Origin: Achatina immaculata | Lineage: Eukaryota; Mollusca; Gastropoda; Stylommatophora; Achatinidae | Assembly: GCA_009760885.1 (NCBI GenBank) | Contig: CM019713.1 | Span: forward strand, 4,705,531-4,769,530 | Direction of reading: 5' to 3' | DNA: 64,000 nucleotides | In this document: positions 55,601-61,729 of the stretch, piece by piece | Position numbering within the stretch: position 1 is the first letter of the stretch | How the letters are laid out: the number at the start of each line of letters is the position of its first letter | Translations under genes and position numbers: made by a program | The notes under the pieces: generated by a model | Seen by the model: the letters and a program-made list of their open reading frames with translations, nothing else | What the model was told of the DNA's origin: nothing | Databases searched by the model: none

Positions 55601-58534
55601 GCTGCAAACTTCCATCACTATGTTGCAAAAATTTAGAAAAGAAAAAAAAAAAAATGACACTAATCTAGTTACCTCTGTCCAGGAGTGCTGCAAAATTCCA
55701 CACAGTGAAATAGTGTGCCACAATAGAAAAAAGTTTGAAAAGCACTGCCTTAGAGGCACATAGGGGTATTGGTGTTAGCACTCATATTTTTGTCCTTGAC
55801 CTGTCAGCACACTAGGGGATGATGTGGTCAGCATCACACCTGGCTGCCTTTCCTTCCCCAACTCCAGAAGAAGTCGGGTGCCCATTTCTACTGCTGGCTG
55901 ACTGGGGCGCCTCTGGTCAGATTCAATCCCCCAACCTTTGCCACGAGAGACTGGTGCACTAACCACTTCGTCACTCAGATGCTCAGGGATATTCATCAGG
56001 TAGTTTAATCAGCAAGGAATGCTGGTACATTGTGGATGTGAAATTTAAAGTACTATCTTCAGCCATGTTGAGCAGTTTTAAACCAACAACTCACAGACTG
56101 TAGGGAGTTATGACCAAGAAGGTCACATCCAGCATCAGAAGTTCAAAGGGCTGAAACTCTTGCCTGATTTGGGGGGGGGGGGGGTGTTACTCCTTCGACT
56201 ATTCGATGTGTTGTTGTCACACTCTCTCCAACAGGGTGCTTCTTTCCTAATCTCAGGTTTCTTCAATCTCCGAATTAAACAAAACTTTCAGTCTTCAATA
56301 TAACCACTTATCACCCCAAATGTCACTCACCACATATTTATTCTGCAAGGGAAGGTTGCCCTCTTCTATCAACTTCATTCTCAGGATCTTGTGTTCCTGT
56401 GGACCATCCATGGATTCTGGAGCTAATAAAATTACTGCTCTCTGTAGCTCCTTCACCTGTTCAACTCTGTGATCCCAAACATAGTCTTGGGTACTCTGGT
56501 TTACAGGTAAAATCCCTGAAGGGAAAAACAAATTTAGTAAATTACAATTTAATAAAGATGAAGTTTAACCTAAGTTGGGCATCGAAAAAAAAAAAGAAAT
56601 GTCAGCCTGGATGATTGGGCAGGGGAAGCATAGCTGGTGTAACCAATACACCATTCCCTTGAAGAATTCTTTTACTCAAAGAGATTACTCAACAGCTTGA
56701 TGTTGATGTAGAAGACTGAAATCACTGTGGTCCACTGGTTGAAGAAAGATGGTCATGGTCACTGTCACATGCTCATGTGATCCCATACATGTGTAAATAC
56801 ATTACAAAGTGAATGAGGGTATAAAAGTATGTATGACTGTAAAGGTAAAGGTAACTTTGCTATGTCTTATAGGCGCACAGGGGATATGGTGTTAGTGCCC
56901 ACATTTTCCTTGACCTGTCCGCACACTAGAGGGTGATGTGGTGGTCAGCATCGTGCCTGACTGTCTTTCCTTCCCCCAACTCCAGAAGAAGTCAAGTACC
57001 CATTTCTACAGCTGGCTGACTGTGGCACCTCCAGCCAGATTCACATCCCAAACCATCACTATGAGAGACTAGTGCACTAACCACTTTGAGACCGTGTAGG
57101 GCGAGCATAAAATCTGGACACATAGACAGATACATGAAAACGATGTTGATTTAAGATGATCAGTCTGATTCATTAATCAGCCTGACTCAGTAGCTCATTA
57201 CAGAAGTACTTGTTTATGCTCCAGGAAATTGTGGGGGGGGGGGGGGGGGGAGGGGGAAGATATGCTGTCCAATATGGCAATCAGCAACCCATAACTGACA
57301 TCCTAGCACCAGGGCTGACAAACCATAGCTTACTAAGACCCTGTCCTACTTCTCTGTTGGTACCCCCTCCCCCAGTAACAGAACTAGCCTGGCTAATGAG
57401 GTCCCCATGGTGGTGGAGTCTGCTAAAGAAGCACTGCACACCCCCCCCCCTTTCCTGTTTTTTAGCCCCACTCAGGGACTGAAAAAATACCCATCATAAC
57501 CCGCTCCCAAGCCAACACAATGTTGTGACTCAACATCTTCACCACATCAGCTGCAGAGAATACCAGCTCATAGTTCCAAGAAGAAGAAGAAGAAGCCCTG
57601 GGAAATGAAGAAGTCATGACAACCTCCTGCAATCATCATCATCATCATCATCATCATCTGTCATTACTGTCAGCATCACAAAAGGAAATGACCAATAGTG
57701 ACTGGCCTCATTGCATTCAAAAGATTTAATGTCAGATTCTCCGTCAGTTACAGCAAATGTACTAGCACCTGCTTGATGGGGGAGAACTTTAAGGTTGATA
57801 GATTAATGGCCGCTTACCTACAGCAGTCACCATTAATTTTGTCCCCGATAGAAATAAACCTCAGTCTGTATTGTGAGTCAGTTTTTCTAAACTGCGATTG
57901 ACTTCTACATCTGTGCTTTATTTCTGTGATCTGCGCCCTCAATTTCTCTGTTCTTGATTTCTTTTCTAAAATAAAAATCAATTTTATCACAGCACGTTAA
58001 CCATCAAAAATGAACAAATATATCCGTACTACAAGAACTTAATACTGAAGAAGGTTGGCTGGTAAAGAGGATTAAACAGAGAAAACTTAAATATTTTGGA
58101 CACATTAAACATCATGAGAATTTAGAGAAGACCGTCTTGGAAGGAAACATAATGGGAAAATGAAAGAGAGGAAGCCCAAGGCAAAGATGGTTGCAAGACA
58201 TCGTTGATGATCTGCAAAAGGATGCATCAGCCGCAGGCCATCTTGCTCACAACCGAGAGGCCTACAGGAGTGCTGTTAGGGAGGCAAAGTTCCGCAAGGG
58301 GCATGCAAATGAATGAACGAATGAATGAATGTTAACTATCTTACCCAAAAGAATTTTCCAGACATAAGTCCTGTACATGGCCGGTATACCGAATCGGAGG
58401 GAAAACTGAACCAGCTTTTCTTTCTTAATTGGTTGTTCCTTCAGCAACATCTCAATGGCCTTTTTCTCTTCCACCGTTCTGAAGCCAACCTTCTCATAGA
58501 AGTGAGTTCTAAAATTTTTCTCATGTTCTGACAT
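49352..58534 (-). CDS. TBC1D7: TBC1D7-like protein (TSC complex subunit), six coding exons
   Basis: Joined exons: 58534-58345, 56515-56331, 54448-54305, 52892-52741, 51546-51417, 49645-49352 (1095 nt, 364 aa plus TAA). All introns are GT-AG and phases agree (1, 0, 0, 2, 0). The N-terminus (MSEHEKNFRTHFYEKVGFRT, then KEKLVQFSLRFGIPAMYRTY) and the middle (DLFWISTRFYRYISQF; LPLTDWFHTCFANVLPDTSL; RIWDRILGGSGHILIYVAVA) align throughout with vertebrate TBC1D7. In vertebrates TBC1D7 binds the TSC1 coiled coil and stabilises the TSC complex, which turns off Rheb and mTORC1 at lysosomes; that role is inferred here. The TBC fold spans about residues 50-270, and I see neither the IxxDxxR nor the YxQ catalytic finger. 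Residues ~291-364 form a Ser/Lys/Arg-rich, probably disordered tail (SENGRSSAKS, RRNSGS, SRQGSFES) beyond the usual ~293-aa end. Confidence 0.93.
49845..50110 (+). repeat. Dispersed repeat R1, copy e (in TBC1D7 intron 5)
   Basis: Shares CTCCCTGAAACTATGAGC, GAGCTGGTTATTGCATC, GCAATGCTTCTTTAGCAGAC, AGGAGAGGTGGGACATGGTC. Opposite in orientation to the host gene. Confidence 0.82.
50111..51416. other. TBC1D7 intron 5, no further feature
   Basis: The plus-strand ORF at 50414-50737 has no family signature. Confidence 0.45.
51417..51546 (-). CDS. TBC1D7: TBC1D7 coding exon 5
   Basis: Acceptor TTCACTTCCGCAG|GATATGG, donor AAACAG|GTGTGTT. Encodes the end of Arg, then IWDRILGGSGHILIYVAVAI to MVSYLKQ. 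Confidence 0.93.
51680..51726 (-). mobile_element. LINE family C2 scrap
   Basis: Minus strand reads IENILTTRKIEGRRAR, matching IENIITTGKIEGRRSR of the copy at 42440-42955. About 45 bp survive, abutting the mariner palindrome. Confidence 0.6.
51740..52438 (-). mobile_element. Mariner-like palindromic element in TBC1D7 intron 4
   Basis: Arms of ~200 bp at 51740-51950 and 52245-52438 are inverted repeats of each other (AATAAATAAGT.GCAAATCCA, CAGACTGAAAACAA.TGAAAA, AAAGCTATATCCCA.CATGCC, TGGTTATTTAACAGCAACTG), with indels. Between them the minus strand encodes IGDESWVHHFQPQSEVASMQ, WRRPTSSVTRKFKVISQKT (52060-51945), the first-Asp region of a mariner transposase. The rest of the transposase is missing. 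It is a foldback derivative of a mariner element. Confidence 0.85.
52741..52892 (-). CDS. TBC1D7: TBC1D7 coding exon 4
   Basis: Acceptor TTTATCAATAG|CCAGAG (weak pyrimidine tract), donor GGAGCG|GTATGTG. Encodes PEYTMQCLKKEDQGQKLYSH through ANVLPDTSLE plus two bases of Arg. Confidence 0.9.
53085..53628 (+). mobile_element. Penelope-like element, 3' (GIY-YIG endonuclease) fragment
   Basis: In intron 3 of TBC1D7, opposite strand. Broken-frame coding: AYGWDKNLRDLLVQSHLKT near 53145, then RCGHHRCNTCPFV near 53225, then VIYAIMCKHCGMNYIGETGL with RLGDHFRQHLNDI (53335-53430; the YIGET start of GIY-YIG and a Cys pair), VAKHFF near 53455, and after a frameshift near 53540 LIFQAGCLHPAGINNVFSFL and a stop. 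This is the order linker, GIY-YIG, C-terminus of Penelope/Neptune proteins. The reverse transcriptase part is absent. Confidence 0.85.
53629..54304. other. TBC1D7 intron 3 remainder
   Basis: Pyrimidine-rich with several C runs (53827, 53883). No feature recognised. Confidence 0.45.
54305..54448 (-). CDS. TBC1D7: TBC1D7 coding exon 3
   Basis: Acceptor TTTTATTTCCCAG|GATCAGG, donor CAGTTT|GTGAGTG. 48 codons, phase 0 both ends, from DQDSKNQYFLSIIQAVSSLV to LYKSLWQF. Confidence 0.93.
54600..54815 (-). mobile_element. tRNA-derived SINE S2, copy a (diverged)
   Basis: Minus strand: the head region contains ACTGGGTTCAAGTCCCAGC, a tRNA T-arm-like B box, then a body GGC.CCAGGGTCAGCCCAGCC, AATGGGTACCAGAG and TAGTGTGCCTAAATGGC at the 3' side, parallel to copies b and c. 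Confidence 0.7.
55165..55415 (+). mobile_element. LINE family B, 251 bp, perfect 11-bp target duplication (TBC1D7 intron 2)
   Basis: Open from the truncation point to its stop: ERKLKYFGHIKRHDNLEKTV, LEGYIMGKRKRGRPRRRW, LQDIVDDLEMDATAAGRLAH, NREAYGSAVWETKFRKGHAN, then (ATGA)n. The direct repeat ACAGACTCTTT flanks it (55154-55164 and 55416-55426). It is the best preserved copy of the family. Confidence 0.95.
55581..55747. mobile_element. hAT-type MITE, 167 bp, inserted in SINE S2
   Basis: Inverted ends CAGGAATTCTCATAGGGTGT (left) and, inward from the right, CAGTGCTTTTCAAACTTTTT are hAT-like. 8-bp flanks TCTTAGAG (55573-55580) and CCTTAGAG (55748-55755) match 7/8. No coding capacity. Confidence 0.85.
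55756..55985 (-). mobile_element. tRNA-derived SINE S2, copy b
   Basis: Minus strand head: GAAGTGGTTAGTGCACCAGT (A-box region) and GGGGGATTGAATC (B-box region); body CCCAGTCAGCCAGCAG, AAATGGGCACCCGACTTCTT, GAGTTGGGGAAGGAAAGGC, GATGCTGACCACATCATC, CTAGTGTGCTGACAGG. Its 3' tail is interrupted by the MITE at 55581-55747. Confidence 0.85.
55986..56330. other. TBC1D7 intron 2, poly-G at ~56170
   Basis: A ~15-nt G run at 56170-56184; otherwise nothing recognised. Confidence 0.45.
56331..56515 (-). CDS. TBC1D7: TBC1D7 coding exon 2
   Basis: Acceptor TTTTTCCCTTCAG|GGATTTTACC, donor TATGTG|GTGAGTG. Encodes GILPVNQSTQDYVWDHRVEQ through LPLQNKYV, with ILRMKLIEEGNLP matching the LRMYQLESGKLP region of the vertebrate protein. 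Confidence 0.93.
56835..57095 (-). mobile_element. tRNA-derived SINE S2, copy c
   Basis: Collinear with copy b: AAAGTGGTTAGTGCACTAGT head, GGGATGTGAATCTGG B-box region, same body, 3' tail GCCTATAAGACATAGC then (ACCTTT)n at 56835-56855. In TBC1D7 intron 1. Confidence 0.87.
57232..57250. repeat. Poly-G run
   Basis: ~19 G with one A near the end, in TBC1D7 intron 1. Confidence 0.95.
57310..57600 (-). repeat. Dispersed repeat R1, copy g
   Basis: Minus strand: GGAACTATGAGCTGG, CTTGGGAGCGGGTTATGATG, CAGTCCCTGAGTGGGGC, GCAGTGCTTCTTTAGCAGAC, CCACCACCATGGGGAC, GGACAGGGTCTTAGTAAGC. A (CTT)n tract precedes its 5' end. An (ATC)n microsatellite follows at 57632-57658. Confidence 0.87.
58006..58330 (+). 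mobile_element. LINE family B, 325 bp, inserted 14 nt inside the TBC1D7 intron 1 donor
   Basis: KRIKQRKLKYFGHIKHHENL, EKTVLEGNIMGK, stop, then the rest to KFRKGHANE and (ATGA)n. Flanks GTTAACCATC (57996-58005) and GTTAACTATC (58331-58340) match 9/10. The right copy is part of the intron start, so the element entered positions +5 to +14 of the intron. Confidence 0.93.
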
Positions 58535-58541
58535 TATTATC
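58345..58541 (-). CDS. TBC1D7: TBC1D7 coding exon 1
   Basis: Starts after acceptor TTTCTTTCCTCAG|GATAATA, so at least one 5' UTR exon lies upstream. ATG at 58534-58532. Ends ...VWKILL plus one base at donor TTTTGG|GTAAGATAG. Only 14 nt of intron separate the exon from a LINE insertion at 58330. Confidence 0.93.
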
Positions 58542-58714
58542 CTGAGGAAAGAAAAACTGCATACCTTAAGAGATAAGAGTAAACACATTACGGTATGAAT
58601 GTATAACCAAATGAAAGTGTGTTGGTCTGCACAGGATGGCCATTAAGTCTGGACACATAGGCAAATACAGAAATCTAGGAAAATCCCCCTGATCTCTTCT
58701 TCCTCTATAGTGAA

Positions 58715-58940
58715 AGGATTTGTTATGAGACGCACTGAAAACATGCATGGAATAGCAATGGGAGGATACAATTTAAGATATGCGGATGACATAATACTGA
58801 CAGCCCAAGGTGAAAAACTACATGCATCGTTAGACAAAATCAAAGAAAAAAGTGAGCAGAAGAGATTTAGTTTAAATAAAAATAAGACAGAGGTAATTCA
58901 TTGTCATATTCAAGAAAGAAACATTAGCAAAATGTAACAT
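58715..58940 (+). mobile_element. LINE reverse transcriptase scrap (YADD region)
   Basis: GGYNLRYADDIILTAQGEKL, then HASLDKIKEKSEQKRFSLNK and NKTEVIHC: motif C (YADD) and the following block of a LINE RT. Different in sequence from family A. Confidence 0.82.
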
Positions 58941-58994
58941 TAAAGTGAAAGGCACAGAATTAATTTGTCCGACTCCCATTTCTTACTATTAAAT

Positions 58995-59885
58995 AGGTCA
59001 TACTATTCCACCATAGACTTTATTATGAAAAGATGCTGTACAGGTAAAACCAACATTGATTGGGTACATGGGACCCAAATAGAAGATCTTGATTTTGCAG
59101 ATGACATAATTCTTATCAGTGACAATGTGAAATTGATGCAGGAAAAAACAGATTCCCTGTCTTCCTTGGCTAGCAAAATAGGTCTTGAAATTAACAAAGA
59201 CAAAACATAAATAATGAAACCTCTCATTAATCAAGAAGGAAAAATATACACAGAAGGAACAGTTGTTGATGAAGTAAACCAATTTGCATACCTTGGCAGC
59301 TACGTAGACCAGGATGATGACACCAGGAAAGAAGTTAGAATTAGAATTGCAAAACCAGCATTGTCCTTCAAAAATCTTGAAAACATATGGAATTCAAAAG
59401 TTATAAGCACAAAACCAAGTTAAGATTATTCAATTCAAATGTGATAACCACTCTCATTTATGCATGTGAAAGATGGAAATCAACTAAAGAAATAAATAAA
59501 AAAATTAGACTCTTTTGAAAACAAATGCGTAAGGAAAATACTTGGTATAAAGTGGAACGAATTCAAGAACAACACAGAAATAAGACAGATGAGCAAACAA
59601 CAAGCTATCTCATGGGTGATCAGAAAAAGAAGATGGACATACGTAGGCCATGTGATGAGAAGAAACAATCAGAGAATACCAAAACAAGCTATCAAGTTGT
59701 GCACAACAGGCTGCAGAAAAAGAGGTCAACTGCATGAAACTCTAAAGAGAACATTGTTAAAAGAAGCCAGTTTAGTGGGCATAACATCCCTTGATGAAGT
59801 TGAAAGACTCACCGAGAACAGGAAAACTTGGCAAACAACTAAGCGAGCCCTATGTAACGGCACGGGAAGGATATAAGATGTAAGA
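58995..59885 (+). mobile_element. RTE-like LINE (family A), 3' half
   Basis: From DFIMKRCCTGKTNIDWVHGT, motif C DLDFADDIILISDNVK (59086), SKIGLEINKDKT, a stop near 59210, then EGTVVDEVNQFAYLGSYVDQ, STLIYACERWKSTKEI near 59450, KCVRKILGIKWNEFKNN near 59525, RRWTYVGHVMRRNNQRIPKQ near 59628, and LDEVERLTENRKTWQTTKRA to the stop. The 3' end GGATATAAGATGTAAG matches other family A copies. A few stops and frameshifts. It is the fullest 3' copy, complementary to the 5' copy at 61730. Confidence 0.92.
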
Positions 59886-59902
59886 TTCCATCATAAAGAT
59901 AT

Positions 59903-60261
59903 CTCTCTCTGAACCTTAGGTGCTCAAGGCACATGGGGATTCCGCAAATTTGTTTCCACAAATGCCTGTCTTTTGCCCTTTTTTCTGCTCTTGCCCAGGT
60001 GAGCCCTCTATTGCTCAACATCCTTTCTGTTGTTCTTCTCCATGTCTCTTTTGTTCTATCTTTACTTCTGTTACCCTGTGGTGTCCATCTTAGTGCTATT
60101 TTTGGTATTGAGTTGTCAGTCATTCGGAGCACATGTCCCAACCATCGCCAGCGTCTTTCCTCAATAATTGTTGTCAGTGGCTTCATCTGCATTTCTGCCA
60201 ACAAGATGTTATTTCTTATGGTTTGTGGCCAAAATATTCTTCTAATTCTTAAAAAATATCT
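59903..60261 (-). mobile_element. 5'-truncated LINE (family I), perfect 13-bp target duplication
   Basis: Open on the minus strand: RIFWPQTIRNNILLAEMQMK, PLTTIIEERRWRWLGHVLRM, TDNSIPKIALRWTPQGNRSK, then TWRRTTERMLSNRGLTWARA to FRERYL. The direct repeat ATCATAAAGATAT flanks it (59890-59902 and 60262-60274). The target lies immediately after the family A tail, so this insertion is later than that copy. Confidence 0.94.
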
Positions 60262-60274
60262 ATCATAAAGATAT

Positions 60275-60835
60275 GATAGATATTTAATGCAATAAATGTA
60301 CTCTCACAATCGGTGTTATATTCCGCCGTAAAAAGCAAATGCTCCATCAGTGTTTATGAAGTTTCACAGAATCAAAACAACTATGCTTCTACATTCTCGT
60401 CAAACATGGTAATACAACTTTCGCTTTCACATTTCCGGTGTCATACAAAGATAAGGCGTTCTTTTTAAAAGGCGTAAATGACTAAACTATATAAATAATT
60501 TATAATGATGTTTGAGAACGAAGACTAAAATGTTATATTTCTTACATCTTTTATAAAAGTAGATATAAGATCCATATTGTTTTCGAAACTAACACTACCA
60601 ATCTCTATGTGAAAATTATAAATGGCGGCAGTTACGATAACTGGGATATTGAAAAATGTAGCGAAAGTAAGGCGCCTTTCTAGCTAAAACATTATTTCAT
60701 GCAAATTACATAATGCGGTTTTCGTACTATACAACAACACTGAAAGTGCTATGATTAAGTTATTTTGTGGAAATTACGTAACGTCATTTTTCTGCAGAAT
60801 TCTTTCAACTGACTCGGACAATATTTGTATACAGA
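60275..60835. other. Unique sequence; possible TBC1D7 promoter
   Basis: AT-rich, free of recognised repeats. On the minus strand GTAACTGCCGCCATTTATAA (near 60640) resembles a YY1-type start-site motif upstream of TBC1D7, whose 5' UTR exon must lie in this direction. No TATA or splice donor could be assigned. Confidence 0.3.
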
Positions 60836-60839
60836 ACGA

Positions 60840-61607
60840 CTCATCATCATTGGACGTTTACAGACTGGACAGTCACAAAGTGTTATGGCCAGACAATTTA
60901 ATGTGGTTAGAAGCATCGTCATTAGTTTCTTTGTGTAGGGGACGATCAACTTCATGGGAAGAAGTGACTTGGTGTCTTCTTCTTCTTCGTTCGCTTCTAC
61001 CACCAAAACCGCACTGTGATCCTACTGAATTTACGTTTGTGGTCCTCGTTAGGTCCCGTGGTCTCCACGAGAGGACCACAAGGGGTTCAGAGTATCGCAG
61101 GGCTTTAGCCTGTATTCTTGGTGGGTCTCTGAAGCGGATTGTGTGACACCGTGGTTTTCGTTGCACCAGTTTAGTCGTGACTTGGTGTAAATTGAGGAAC
61201 GCCTGAATGCCCAACAATAAGTGGCTGAAATTCTTTGTCCTCATGTCCTTCCACTTCTGGCTTCACCAGGGTCGATTTTTCAGCAGGAAAACAACTTCCA
61301 GACCATTCCGTGGCCATCCGTGTCATCAGACATGAACCCAATAGAACACTTATGGGATGAACTGAACAGAAAAGTCCGTCAGCGAGACATGGCGCCAACC
61401 AATCTCCGACAGTTGTCCCTTGCACTGCGGGAAGAGTGGGCAGCCATCCCACAACAACAGATCCAACGCCTAATCAGATCCATGTCAAAGAGATGTCGTT
61501 TTCTGAGGAGGCCATGCACCTTACTGAAACGAAGGCTTCAGTTGCAAAGAATAAAAGTCCAAACCAATTTTAATGAACATCATTTAATTGTTATATACCA
61601 TGGATAA
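60840..61607 (+). mobile_element. Tc1-like transposon remnant, internally deleted and split by SINE S1
   Basis: The N-terminal HTH survives: IGRLQTGQSQSVMARQFNVV (60849-60908). After a large deletion, GTINFMGRSDLV (60938-60974) corresponds to the GGIS..GRTDLV block. Skipping the SINE, the frame continues IEERLNAQQ, VAEILCPHVLPLLASPG, IFQQENNF (catalytic second D replaced by E, with a deletion), WPSVSSDMNPIEHLWDELNR with the third acidic E kept, and LRQLSLALREEWAAIPQQQI to the end. Terminal repeats not recognised. Confidence 0.88.
60976..61175 (-). mobile_element. SINE-like element S1, copy 2, perfect 12-bp target duplication
   Basis: 200 bp flanked by GTGACTTGGTGT at 60964-60975 and 61176-61187. 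Minus strand: CACTAAACTGGTGCAACG start, TCACAGTGCGGTTTTGGTGG and GCGAACGAAGAAGAAG tail. No pol III box is evident in the head. It also carries an open frame, CGFGGRSERRRRR, shared with copy 1, which I take as chance. Confidence 0.92.
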
Positions 61608-61729
61608 AAACGCTCTCGCCGGCATGCAGAAATCAGCGGAATTCCGCTTGATCTGTTACATATCATGTACCGGGAGTTGGGCATAAGGCTAACAACCTTA
61701 TCCTGAGACCTATCTAGAGGCAACTCCAG

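Noticed and set aside
60755..61006. Minus-strand ORF with an EEEED acidic run
   Set aside because: It overlaps the Tc1 HTH remnant and the S1 tail; the acidic run is the antisense of (CTT)n.
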